The position numbers were made by a program, and so were the translations under genes. From NCBI GenBank assembly GCA_002344205.1, contig DDSZ01000046.1:126719-190718 (forward strand): 64,000 bases of DNA, in the 5' to 3' direction. Positions 24,453 through 32,662 of this stretch are shown here, in pieces (within the stretch, counting starts at the first letter, position 1; every line of letters starts with the position of its first letter). This DNA comes from Opitutaceae bacterium UBA2377. Lineage in GTDB: Bacteria > Verrucomicrobiota > Verrucomicrobiia > Opitutales > Opitutaceae. Below the pieces are notes generated by a model that worked only from the letters and a program-made list of their open reading frames with translations, made no database searches and was not told where the DNA came from.

Positions 24453-24847
24453 GGCTGGTGCTCGACACCAATGTCCTGCTGGCGGCGGTCTTTGCCGACG
24501 GATTATGCCGGGACTTGGTGCGCAAACGCGTAACCAGCCATGAGCTTTGTGCTTCGCCGGAGCTGCTGGCGGAATTGGCGGCGAAGTTGAGGGACAAATT
24601 CGGCGTCGATCCGGCTGAAGTGCCGCTTTACGGCGCCTACCGGGAACGGGTGAAGCTGGTGCACTCTCCGCGTTTGGCCAAGCCGGTATGCCGCGATCCG
24701 GACGATGATCAGGTGCTCGCGGCGGCGATGGCAGCGGAGGCCGAAATTATCGTCACCGGCGATCAGGATTTGTTGGTGCTCAAGCAGCACGCAGGGATAC
24801 GGATTCTCTCGCCCCGGCAATTTTTGGAGCTCTTGGATAAACTGTAG
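24449..24847 (+). CDS. PIN-domain toxin (putative toxin of COG1569 type)
   Basis: The 132-residue protein has the PIN acidic residues: Asp in MRLVLDTNVLL, Glu in ELLAELAAKL, the Asp cluster in CRDPDDDQVLAAAM, and TGDQDLLVL. These coordinate metal for RNA cleavage in PIN toxins. The RDPDDD(x)VLAAA block is typical of the COG1569 subgroup rather than classical VapC. It overlaps the antitoxin stop codon by 4 bp. It likely cleaves RNA to arrest growth when free. Confidence 0.9.
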   Translation: MRLVLDTNVLLAAVFADGLCRDLVRKRVTSHELCASPELLAELAAKLRDKFGVDPAEVPLYGAYRERVKLVHSPRLAKPVCRDPDDDQVLAAAMAAEAEIIVTGDQDLLVLKQHAGIRILSPRQFLELLDKL

Positions 24848-24865
24848 AAAGCGCCAGGGAGAAAT

Positions 24866-27292
24866 TCACTGCCACAGCGGCACGAGGGCTTCCTGGCGGA
24901 CCCAGCCGGTCTGGCCGTTGGGGAAGGCGAGTCGTTTCCAGCCGAGGAAGGCGTGGTCGGCGATGGCGATGGAGCCGGCGGGCAGGGCGGTGGTTTGCTG
25001 GGCCGTCTCGGCTTCGGTGGGGATGGAGTGAAGCGTGGTGTTGCGCCAGACGATCACGGCCTGCGGGTGCGCGGTGAGGCCGTAGGTGCTGCGGCTCAAC
25101 AGCGCGGCGGCACCGGCCACCGTGGCCAGTGCGAAGGCGGTGCAGGCAGCAAAACGGGTCCAACGCGTCTGGCCGTGGTAGGCGGCAAAGAGCAGCCAGC
25201 CCAGCGCCAAAGCGCCGACGGCCGAAGCAAGGATCAACCGGCGTTCCCAAGCGGCGGGCGAGGCTTGCTGGGCGAGGATTTCGCGCGGTCCGGGATGAAG
25301 AAACGGGGCGAGCGGGGCGGGGGTGTAGCCGGCCCGCTCGTAAGCGAGGGCGAGGTTCCAGCGGTTGGCCTCGATGCCGGGTTGCTGCACAAAGGCGGCG
25401 GTGGCGTGCGCGGCGGCTTCGGGCCAGCGGCTTTGTTGCGCGAGCGCAAGGGCGAGGTTGTGGCGGGCGGCCCAGTCGGTGGGTTCCTTGGCCACGGCTT
25501 CGCGCCAGCCTTTTTCCGCGGCGGCGTAGTTGCCGGCGCGATAATCTTCAGCGGGTCCGGCGGGGAGCGGGGTGACGAGCAGGCAGAGCAGGAAGAGAAA
25601 CGGGAGGAGGTTGCGGGGTTGCAGTGTGCGCCAGGCCGCGAAGCCCGGAGCTTTTTTTCGTGCGAGGGCGTCGGTTGCACGGGCGTGCCAGTCGGCCGGC
25701 AGATTTTCGGCGGGGCCATAGAGCGCGGCTTCGGCTTCCTGCCAGAGTTGGCGCCAAGCGGCATCGGGCAGGCTGGCGGCGGGGGGGGCGGCGTGCGGGA
25801 TATCCCAGAGCACGGCGGTGTCGTGTTGCCAGGCGAGCAGCAGGGCGCGGCGGACGGTGGCGGCGGGCAGGCTGCGCAGCGTGGCGGCAAGGCGGGCGCG
25901 GGCTTCGCGGCGGGCGCGACCGGGATCGGTCAACTGCGCCCGGCGGAGGGCGAGCCCGAGCCAAAACATGAGCAATGCGCCGGCCGGAGCCAGGGTGGCC
26001 GCGGTCAAGGTGAAAACGGAAGCGAAGGGCTTGGGCGCGCCGTCGCCGCCTTTCAGCGGATCGAGCGGGATGGCCGCAGGCATGGCCGGGGGCGCGGGCG
26101 GCTCCGGCAGGCGAGCGGCGGAAGTGGCGGGGGCGGGCTCGGCGGCCGGGGTCACGTTGAAGGGTGACACGGCCGGGGCTTTCACGGTGACGGTGGCGCG
26201 CGGCGTGGTGAGGGTTTTGTATTCGCCGACCTTGGGATCGAAATACGTGAAGGTGACCGGTGCGAGCGGGTAGGTGCCCGGCCGGGTGGGCACGAGGACG
26301 ACATCCTCGGCCAGCGTGGCCTCGAAGAGTTTGCCCGCCGCCGGGGTGCGTTTGGCCTGCGGCTGGATGACTTGAAAATCCTTGGAGACTTCACGCGCCG
26401 GCAGGCCGGTGATGTCGGGCCAATTGCCCGTGCCGGTGAGCTCCAGCGTCCAGGTGACCGGTTCGCCCACGGTGGCGTCGGCGGGCACGACCTTGGATTC
26501 GAGCCGGAACTGGCCCACGGCGCCGGTGAAACCGGCGGGCGCGGGCGGCAACGGGCGCACGGTGAGTTTGGGCTGGTTGGAAGTGACGGCGACCTGGTCG
26601 AGGCGCGGCTGCTGGAAGAGGCCGAAGCCAACGGTGCCGGTGGTGATGTTCACCAACTGCTGGGCGGCGCCCAGCGTGACGGTGCCGGGCGTCTTGGCGT
26701 AGGCGCGGGTCTTGTAGATGATGTTGAGCCGGGCTTCGCCGTTGGCGGTAAATTCGGCGGGCTCGGGTTTGGACCAATCCTCGATGATGAGCGGCGCGGG
26801 ATCCCACTCCGGCGCGCTGCCGAGCGCGTTGAACGTGCGGCGGCCGACGTCGAGCGTGTAGCTCAGCGGAAAGATCTCGCCGGCCCAGACGGTGGAATTG
26901 CCGGGCAGCAGGCGGGCATGAATGTTGACATCCGCGGCCTGGCGCACGGCTCCGGTGGTGTAGGCCGGCACGCGCAATTCACCCTGGTCGGTCTTCACCG
27001 TGAAGGCGGGAATCTGCACGCTGCCGCCGGTCCGGGACCGCAGGCGGTAGTTCAGAATGACGGAGCGGGTGACCTTGAAATTGATGATGGAGGTCTGCTC
27101 CGAGCGACCGGTCGGGGAGAAGGTGGCGTCGGCCAGCGTGGGGAGCACGGGGCTGCCCTCGGGCACGCAGTTGTCAAACACGAGCTGGAGGTCGGCGGGA
27201 TCCCCTGAATCGGCGGTCAGCCATTGCACGGACTGCGCAAGGCCGGCCGCGGCGAGGGCGAGAAAACAGAGGAGGATTCGGAACAGGCGCAT
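24866..27292 (-). CDS. batD: BatD-like protein with TPR and SH3-like C-terminal extension
   Basis: The 808-residue exported membrane protein begins with a signal peptide (MRLFRILLCFLALAAAGLA) and a long beta-rich periplasmic region of BatD type (about 20-400: PVTWTLELTGTGNWPDI, VLVPTRPGTYPLAPVTFTYF). A Pro-rich linker, one TM helix near 430-450, and a second TM near 555 follow. The C-terminus has tetratricopeptide-like repeats (EDYRAGNYAAAEKGWREAV, ARHNLALALAQQSRWPEAA), two more TM helices, and an SH3-like end (GWKRLAFPNGQTGWVRQEAL). It seems to combine BatD and BatE in one chain. It is the last gene of the bat operon, 5 bp after the batB/C-like gene. Confidence 0.85.
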   Translation of the reverse strand: MRLFRILLCFLALAAAGLAQSVQWLTADSGDPADLQLVFDNCVPEGSPVLPTLADATFSPTGRSEQTSIINFKVTRSVILNYRLRSRTGGSVQIPAFTVKTDQGELRVPAYTTGAVRQAADVNIHARLLPGNSTVWAGEIFPLSYTLDVGRRTFNALGSAPEWDPAPLIIEDWSKPEPAEFTANGEARLNIIYKTRAYAKTPGTVTLGAAQQLVNITTGTVGFGLFQQPRLDQVAVTSNQPKLTVRPLPPAPAGFTGAVGQFRLESKVVPADATVGEPVTWTLELTGTGNWPDITGLPAREVSKDFQVIQPQAKRTPAAGKLFEATLAEDVVLVPTRPGTYPLAPVTFTYFDPKVGEYKTLTTPRATVTVKAPAVSPFNVTPAAEPAPATSAARLPEPPAPPAMPAAIPLDPLKGGDGAPKPFASVFTLTAATLAPAGALLMFWLGLALRRAQLTDPGRARREARARLAATLRSLPAATVRRALLLAWQHDTAVLWDIPHAAPPAASLPDAAWRQLWQEAEAALYGPAENLPADWHARATDALARKKAPGFAAWRTLQPRNLLPFLFLLCLLVTPLPAGPAEDYRAGNYAAAEKGWREAVAKEPTDWAARHNLALALAQQSRWPEAAAHATAAFVQQPGIEANRWNLALAYERAGYTPAPLAPFLHPGPREILAQQASPAAWERRLILASAVGALALGWLLFAAYHGQTRWTRFAACTAFALATVAGAAALLSRSTYGLTAHPQAVIVWRNTTLHSIPTEAETAQQTTALPAGSIAIADHAFLGWKRLAFPNGQTGWVRQEALVPLWQ

Positions 27293-27297
27293 GAAAA

Positions 27298-29088
27298 TCA
27301 CCAATTTCTGCCCCCTTTGGCGGGAGCGGGTTTCTGTTCACCCTGCAGCAACTGGAACAGGCGGCCGGGTGAATCCTGATTGCGAAGCTGGTCGAGTTTT
27401 TGGAGCGGCACGGCGAGTGCGGGATCGGTCTCGGCGGGGTCGCCCGGCTTTGGCTCGGGGGCGCCGCCGACCTTTTGGGTTTCGGATGAGGGCGGGGGCG
27501 GAGGGGAATCCTGCTGCATGTCGCCGAAAGCAGACTCGCGCGGCTGTGAGTCGCCCGACCCGGACTTGCTGTCCTGCCCGTCCTGCGGATCGGAGGAGGT
27601 ATCCTGGGGTTGCGACGACTTGTCTTGGTTTTGCTGGTCCTGATTTTGCTCCTGCTGCTGTCGGTCCTGATTCTGCTGATCCTGCTTGGGTTGGTTTTGA
27701 TTTTCGGGCGGCTGTTCCGGCGGTTCCTCGGAGGATCGCAGCAGGGCCTCAAGTTCCTCGCGGAGCTTGGGCCAGTCGGCGGCCCGGGCATCCAAGGCGG
27801 CACCGAGGTTGACGGCGGCGAGGGCATCGTTGACGGGGCCGGCCGGCACGGGCTTTTGCCCGGACTGTAGCCGCTGGCCCCAGAACACGGTTTCGCGCGC
27901 AAACTCGGCCCAGTCGCGGCCGGTGGAGGAGGACTGGCCGGCGAGGCGGCCGACGATTTTGCCGAGCGTCGAAAGCTCGGGCTCCTCGGCCCGGGCGGTG
28001 GGCTGGAGGGTGACGGTCGCGAGCGTGGCGAACAGCGCGGCCAGCGCGACGGGCACGGCCGGCGGCTTTGCGGAAAGCTTGAGATCGCGCGGCGTGGGAC
28101 GGACAGGGAATTCGCGCCAGAAGCTCAGCAGCAGCAGGACGAAGGCGGGGCCGAGCGCCCATTGGAAGCGATCCACCAGACGCAGGGTTTTCGTCTCTTC
28201 AAACTCACCCTTGCGGCCGGCCTCGACGGTTTCGCGCAGCAGGCCGGCCAGATCGAGCCAGCTGCTGGCGTCGCGATACACGCCGTCGGTTTCGCGGGCG
28301 AGTTCGCGCAGGGTGGCGCTTTCCAGGCGGGAGAGCACGACGGCGCCGCGTTCATCCTTGATGAAACCGCCCGCGCCGTCGGGCAGCATTGCGCCGGCCT
28401 CGGTGCCGAGCCCGAGGCCGATGGCGCGGATGGATTTTTTGCGCAATTCCGGAAGGAGCGGTTTCCAGTCTTCGCCGGTGGCTTCGCCGTCGCTGAGCAC
28501 GATGAGAAACCGGTCGGCGGCCGAGCCGGCGACAAAGGCTTCGAGACTGGTCTCAAGCAGCGCGCGGTAATCGGTGCCGCCCTCGGGCAGGTAGTCCGGG
28601 CCGAGCAGAGGTAGGAATTCGCGGAGAATTTCGTAATCGGCGCTCAACGGGCTTTGCAGGAATGCGGTGCCGGAGAAAACGACCAGGCCGACGCGTTCGC
28701 CCGCGAGCCTTTCGAGCAAGGACTGGATGAGGAGCTTGGCGCGCTCCAGCCGCGAGGGACGGATATCGGCGGCGAGCATCGAGCGTGAGAGATCCACGGC
28801 GATGATGATCTCGCGCGACTGGTCGAACACCCGTTCCTCGATGCGGCCCCACTGCGGCCGGGCGAGCGCGAGACAGGCAAACGCGAGGCCGAGGGCGAGC
28901 AGCCAGCGCGGCCGATGGGAGACGGAACGGGGCTCGGTCGTCAGCGCGAGATGGCGCGAGCCGGCGACGGCGCGCAGGATTTTCGGGCGGTCACCGGTGG
29001 CCAGCCGGCGGCCGCGCAAGAGATCGAAGGCCAGCAGGACCGCGGGCACGAGCAGCAGCCAAAGGAGGTGGGGCCAGGCGAAGTTCAT
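27298..29088 (-). CDS. VWA-domain protein fused to BatC-like region (BatB/BatC)
   Basis: The 596-residue membrane protein has an N-terminal hydrophobic helix (LLWLLLVPAVLLAFDLL), a second TM helix near 60-80, and a von Willebrand A domain with an intact MIDAS motif (AVDLSRSM, then the Thr in GGTDYRALL and the Asp in LSDGEATGED). A third TM helix near 315 is followed by a periplasmic segment that is very rich in Gln, Asn and Asp (about 470-530). The latter is typical of BatC. The architecture suggests BatB fused to a BatC-like tail. It overlaps batA by 4 bp. Confidence 0.87.
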   Translation of the reverse strand: MNFAWPHLLWLLLVPAVLLAFDLLRGRRLATGDRPKILRAVAGSRHLALTTEPRSVSHRPRWLLALGLAFACLALARPQWGRIEERVFDQSREIIIAVDLSRSMLAADIRPSRLERAKLLIQSLLERLAGERVGLVVFSGTAFLQSPLSADYEILREFLPLLGPDYLPEGGTDYRALLETSLEAFVAGSAADRFLIVLSDGEATGEDWKPLLPELRKKSIRAIGLGLGTEAGAMLPDGAGGFIKDERGAVVLSRLESATLRELARETDGVYRDASSWLDLAGLLRETVEAGRKGEFEETKTLRLVDRFQWALGPAFVLLLLSFWREFPVRPTPRDLKLSAKPPAVPVALAALFATLATVTLQPTARAEEPELSTLGKIVGRLAGQSSSTGRDWAEFARETVFWGQRLQSGQKPVPAGPVNDALAAVNLGAALDARAADWPKLREELEALLRSSEEPPEQPPENQNQPKQDQQNQDRQQQEQNQDQQNQDKSSQPQDTSSDPQDGQDSKSGSGDSQPRESAFGDMQQDSPPPPPSSETQKVGGAPEPKPGDPAETDPALAVPLQKLDQLRNQDSPGRLFQLLQGEQKPAPAKGGRNW

Positions 29089-30173
29089 GGGGAAGCCTCC
29101 CGCCGCCAGGGAGGGCGGATGAGAATGGCGCCCAGCGCGAGGGCGAACAGACCGGGCGCGGCGGGCCAGTGAAACAGCTCCGTCGTGACGAGGTAGCTCT
29201 TGGCCTGAAACTCGATTTTCTTGGCCGAATCAATCGCGCGAAAAGCCCCCGCCACGGTGTTGGCATCGTCGGCCCGGAAATACTGGCCGCCGGTTGTGGC
29301 GGCGATTTCGCGGAGTGTGCCTTCGTCAAGGTCGGAGAGCACGCGGCGGTAACCGAGCACCCGGCCGGTCTGCTGGTCTTTGACGGGAAAGGGCACGAAG
29401 CCGTCGCGCCCGGCGCCAATGGTATAAACGGGCACGCCGCGGGACTGGGCGATGGCGGCGGCCTGCGCAGGCTGGAGCGAGCCACGGTTGTTGGAGCCGT
29501 CGGTGAGCAAGACGACGAAAGCGCCCTGGCGCCGGCCTTCATGGTCGTGGCGGGATTGTTCGAGCCGCGTGAGGGCGACGCCGAGGCCGTCGCCGATGGC
29601 GGTGCCGTCCTCAATCAGCCCTATCTCGAGCCGCTCGGTCTGGCGCGCGAGCCAGGCGTGGTCGAAGGTGAGAGGAGCGAGCGTGTAGGCCTTGCCGGCG
29701 AAGACGACGATGCCGATGCGGTCGGTCGGCCGGTTGGTGATGAAGGCCTGGATGACGGGCTTGATGGCCTGGAGCCGGTTGATGCGTTCGCTGCCGCGCT
29801 CGTAGTCCTCGGCCAGCATCGAGCCGGAAAGGTCGATCGCGAGCATGATGTCGTAGCCCTCGGTGCGGACCTCGCGTTTGTCCTCCACGCGTTGCGGCCG
29901 GGCCAGCGCGACGGTGACAAGGATCAAGCCGACCGTGACCAACCAGGCGGGCCAGCGCGCAGCCGAGGCAAGGGAAGGCCGGTGCCACGCCGCCGCGAAA
30001 GGCACGAGCATCACCGGCACCCGGCGGCGGCCACGCAGGATCAGAATCGCGGGCACCAGGAGCAGCGCGAACAACCAGAGCGGACTTGCCAGCTGGAAAT
30101 CCCCAAAGCCGAAGTTCCAAGCACCGAAGAAAACGGGCGGAAAAGAAGCGAAATCCAAAAAAGACGGCGTCAT
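29085..30173 (-). CDS. batA: BatA-like VWA-domain membrane protein
   Basis: The 362-residue protein has two N-terminal TM helices (LWLFALLLVPAILIL and WLVTVGLILVTVALA), a von Willebrand A domain with MIDAS AIDLSGSML, Thr in EDGTAIGDGLG and LLTDGSNNRG, and a final TM helix (FALALGAILI). It matches BatA of the aerotolerance operon. The first 30 or so residues (SFLDFASFPPVFFGAWNFGF) are read from a dispersed AAATCC-type repeat, so the native start may once have been at about LASPLWLF. It precedes the batB/C gene with 4 bp overlap and lies 47 bp after the DUF58 gene. Confidence 0.9.
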   Translation of the reverse strand: MTPSFLDFASFPPVFFGAWNFGFGDFQLASPLWLFALLLVPAILILRGRRRVPVMLVPFAAAWHRPSLASAARWPAWLVTVGLILVTVALARPQRVEDKREVRTEGYDIMLAIDLSGSMLAEDYERGSERINRLQAIKPVIQAFITNRPTDRIGIVVFAGKAYTLAPLTFDHAWLARQTERLEIGLIEDGTAIGDGLGVALTRLEQSRHDHEGRRQGAFVVLLTDGSNNRGSLQPAQAAAIAQSRGVPVYTIGAGRDGFVPFPVKDQQTGRVLGYRRVLSDLDEGTLREIAATTGGQYFRADDANTVAGAFRAIDSAKKIEFQAKSYLVTTELFHWPAAPGLFALALGAILIRPPWRREASP

Positions 30174-30214
30174 TTTTATTTTTGGGATTTGGCGGTTTGG
30201 CGTTTGGGATTTGC
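30095..30214. repeat. Inverted pair of AAATCCC-type dispersed repeats at batA start
   Basis: The left arm reads GGAAATCCCCAAAGCC then GAAGTTCCAAGCACC. The right arm is the inverted form TTTTGGGATTTGGCGG then TTTGGCGTTTGGGATTTGCC. They flank 30130-30180, which contains the batA start codon. A similarly organised inverted pair occurs at 58653-58737. The left arm is translated as the N-terminus of BatA. Confidence 0.65.
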
Positions 30215-30220
30215 CACGCG

Positions 30221-31123
30221 TCACCGCGCGGCGCCGGCGCGCATGCGGGCGTGGAAAAAGCGCACGAGCGCTTCCAGGCGGTTTTCGGTGGTGTCCACGA
30301 CGAGGCGGCTCAGCGGGTCGGGAAACATCCGCCGCCAGGATTCTTCGCGGGCGGCACGCCAATCCGCGTGCGCGGCGCGTTCGGCGGCGGAACCTTCCAA
30401 GGTGACAAGCCGGCCGGCCGCGGGATCGTAGGCCGCGAACATGTCCTGCGGCGGGAGTTCACGCTCCCAGGGATCATCCACGCGGAAGCCCATCGTCTGG
30501 TAACGGCGTTGCAGCACGGGCCAGCCTTCGGGCTCGGCCCGCGGGGGAAAATCGCCGAGCCAGAGGAGAATGCTGTGACGGGGCGCGGCGTGGGCAAGCA
30601 AGCGCCACGGCAGCACGGGGGCGTGAGCGGTGACGGCGGGCGCGGGCCGGGAGAGCAGGCTGGCGGCAAGATGCAGGATGCGGCCGCGCCCGCGCACGGG
30701 TTCGCGGAACAGGTTGCCGTCGGGCCCGGCGTAAACAAAGCCGACGCGGTCGCGGTTGACCGCGCCGAGCAGCATCACGAGGCCGGCGAGCTCCAGCAGG
30801 GCCTCGCGCTTGGACTGTGCGGCGGAGCCGAAATTCAGGCTCGGGGAATCCTCGAAGACGAGCAGCAGGGTGACCTCGCGCTCCTCGACGAATTTTTTGC
30901 GGTAGGGTTCGCCGAGCCGGGCGGTGACATTCCAGTCGATGTCGCGCACATCGTCGCCGAACTCGTATTTCACCACCTGGTCGAACTCCATGCCGCGGCC
31001 GCGGAAGGCGGAGCGGTATTCGCCGCTCAGAACGTTTTCGACCGCATGACGCACGCGCCACTCCAGCCGGCGCAGCAACGCCAGTGGATTTTCGATTTTC
31101 GATTTTTGATTTTCGATTGGCAT
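30221..31123 (-). CDS. DUF58 domain-containing protein
   Basis: The roughly 300-residue protein has the DUF58 signature AVENVLSGEYRSAFRGRGMEF, YEFGDDVRDIDWNVTARLG and EPYRKKFVEEREVTLLLVFE, and a degenerate VWA-like fold with the DSPSLNFG segment. DUF58 proteins accompany MoxR ATPases and Bat proteins, acting as adaptor or substrate. A GTG at 31147 could add 8 residues, but the ATG at 31121-31123 gives MPIENQKSKIENP. That N-terminal stretch is encoded by a dispersed repeat. It sits between moxR and batA. Confidence 0.92.
   Translation of the reverse strand: MPIENQKSKIENPLALLRRLEWRVRHAVENVLSGEYRSAFRGRGMEFDQVVKYEFGDDVRDIDWNVTARLGEPYRKKFVEEREVTLLLVFEDSPSLNFGSAAQSKREALLELAGLVMLLGAVNRDRVGFVYAGPDGNLFREPVRGRGRILHLAASLLSRPAPAVTAHAPVLPWRLLAHAAPRHSILLWLGDFPPRAEPEGWPVLQRRYQTMGFRVDDPWERELPPQDMFAAYDPAAGRLVTLEGSAAERAAHADWRAAREESWRRMFPDPLSRLVVDTTENRLEALVRFFHARMRAGAAR
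31087..31120. repeat. Dispersed AT-rich repeat, AAAATCGAAAATC type (copy 2)
   Basis: On the minus strand the segment reads AATCGAAAATCAAAAATCG then AAAATCGAAAATCC. It is the inverted-orientation counterpart of 18971-19007. It lies inside the 5' end of the DUF58 gene and encodes its residues 3-12 (IENQKSKIEN). Confidence 0.65.
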
Positions 31124-31207
31124 CGACAGGAATCGCTCTCGTTCCACGTTCTTTTGATCGTTCTCGATTCGCAGCGAAGAGGAGAACGGGAATGATAACG
31201 ATCAGTT

Positions 31208-32167
31208 CTAGGCCGGCACGGGTGTCTGCGCGACGACCTGGGCGACGATCTTGTCGGGTGTGATTTCCTCGGCTTCGGCCTCGTAGGTCAGGCCGATGCG
31301 GTGCCGCAGGACGTCGGGTGCGAGCTCTTGGATCAGGGCGGGGGTGACAAATTCCTGGCCGCGCAGCCAGGCGAGCGCGCGACCGGCCTGGAAGAGCGCG
31401 AGCGAGGCGCGGGGCGAGGCGCCGAAGCTGAGGTAGCGCGTGGTGGTGCCGCCCGGCTCGGCGAGGGCCCGCGTGCCGCGGACGAGGGCGAGGATGTAGC
31501 CCTGCACGGCCGGGGCGACATGGACGCGGTCCACTTCGGTGCGAAGCGCGAGGAGTTCCTCGCCGCTGGAGGCGGCCCGCAGCGCGGGCTGCTGGGTGAC
31601 CTGGCCCCAGCGTTGCATCATCGAGGCCTCTTCCGCGGCGGTGGGATAATCCACGATGAGCTTGAAGAGGAAGCGGTCCGTCTGGGCCTCGGGCAGCGGG
31701 TAGGTGCCTTCCTGTTCGACCGGGTTCTGCGTGGCCATCACGAAGAACGGCTTGGGCAGCGGGTGGGTTTGCCCGCCAATGGTCACCTGGCGTTCCTGCA
31801 TGGCCTCCAGCAGGGCGGACTGCACCTTGGCGGGCGCGCGGTTGATTTCGTCGGCGAGGACGAGGTTGGCGAAGATGGGACCGCGATGGGCGCTGAAGGC
31901 GCCGTCCTTCGGGGAAAACACCATCGTGCCGACGACATCGCTGGGCAGCAGGTCGGGCGTGAACTGGATGCGCTCGAACTGCACGCCGAGGGCGGTGCCG
32001 AGGGATTTGACGAGCAGCGTCTTGGCGAGACCGGGCATGCCCTCGAGGAGCACATGGCCGTTGGCGAGGAGGGCGACGAGCAGGCGCTCGATGGCCGCAT
32101 CCTGGCCGATGACGGCCTGGCCGATTTCTTCGCGCAGTTTCTGGGACCAGACGGGACCGGTGATCAT
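31208..32167 (-). CDS. MoxR family AAA+ ATPase
   Basis: The 319-residue ATPase has Walker A GMPGLAKT, Walker B LVLADEINR, the MoxR-typical IQFTPDLLPSDVVGTMVF, sensor-1 MATQNPVEQEGTYPLPEAQ and the C-terminal FGASPRASLAL sensor-2 segment. MoxR proteins are chaperone-like AAA+ enzymes that act with VWA proteins in metal insertion or complex assembly. It is the first gene of the moxR-DUF58-batA-batBC-batD operon, 60-85 bp from the next gene, and diverges from the release-factor-like gene across an 81-bp gap with two small palindromes (32194-32212 and 32215-32229). Confidence 0.95.
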   Translation of the reverse strand: MITGPVWSQKLREEIGQAVIGQDAAIERLLVALLANGHVLLEGMPGLAKTLLVKSLGTALGVQFERIQFTPDLLPSDVVGTMVFSPKDGAFSAHRGPIFANLVLADEINRAPAKVQSALLEAMQERQVTIGGQTHPLPKPFFVMATQNPVEQEGTYPLPEAQTDRFLFKLIVDYPTAAEEASMMQRWGQVTQQPALRAASSGEELLALRTEVDRVHVAPAVQGYILALVRGTRALAEPGGTTTRYLSFGASPRASLALFQAGRALAWLRGQEFVTPALIQELAPDVLRHRIGLTYEAEAEEITPDKIVAQVVAQTPVPA

Positions 32168-32248
32168 GGTTAAAAGGCAGGGTTGGAGTTGGAGCCGGGT
32201 TTGACTCCCGGCGAATGAAATGGTTTCATCCAGAAAAGAGTCACCGCC

Positions 32249-32647
32249 ATGCCTTTACCACCCCAAATCGACCGACGGCTGGCAGCCCTTGGCCTGCGGG
32301 CGGAGGACGTGGAAGAACGGTTCATCCGCGGGGCCGGCCCGGGCGGGCAGAAAATCAACAAAACCTCGTCCACCGTCGTGCTGCGGCACCGGCCGAGCGG
32401 GACCGAGGTGCGCTGCCAGGCGGAGCGCACCCAGGCTGCCAACCGCGAGGCAGCCTGGGTGCTGCTTTGCGAGAAACTGGAGCGCACGCAGGCGGCGGAC
32501 CGGCTCGCGCGCGAACAGGTGCGGGAGGCAGAACGCCGGCGCACGCGGCAAAAGTCGCGCGGCCAGAAGGTGCGGATGATCGAGGCCAAGAAGCACCGGG
32601 CGAAACACAAGGCCCGGCGCGGCCGGGTGAGCGACGCGGGTTGGTGA
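32249..32647 (+). CDS. Peptide chain release factor-like protein (GGQ domain only)
   Basis: The 132-residue protein has the catalytic GAGPGGQKINKTSS (GGQ) loop preceded by a short N-terminal domain and followed by a highly basic C-terminal helix (RRRTRQKSRGQKVRMIEAKK). It lacks the codon-recognition domains of RF1/RF2, so it belongs with the YaeJ/ArfB and C12orf65-type peptidyl-tRNA hydrolases that rescue stalled ribosomes. The basic tail fits insertion in the mRNA channel. It is monocistronic. Confidence 0.9.
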   Translation: MPLPPQIDRRLAALGLRAEDVEERFIRGAGPGGQKINKTSSTVVLRHRPSGTEVRCQAERTQAANREAAWVLLCEKLERTQAADRLAREQVREAERRRTRQKSRGQKVRMIEAKKHRAKHKARRGRVSDAGW

Positions 32648-32662
32648 CGTTGAGACGCCGGC

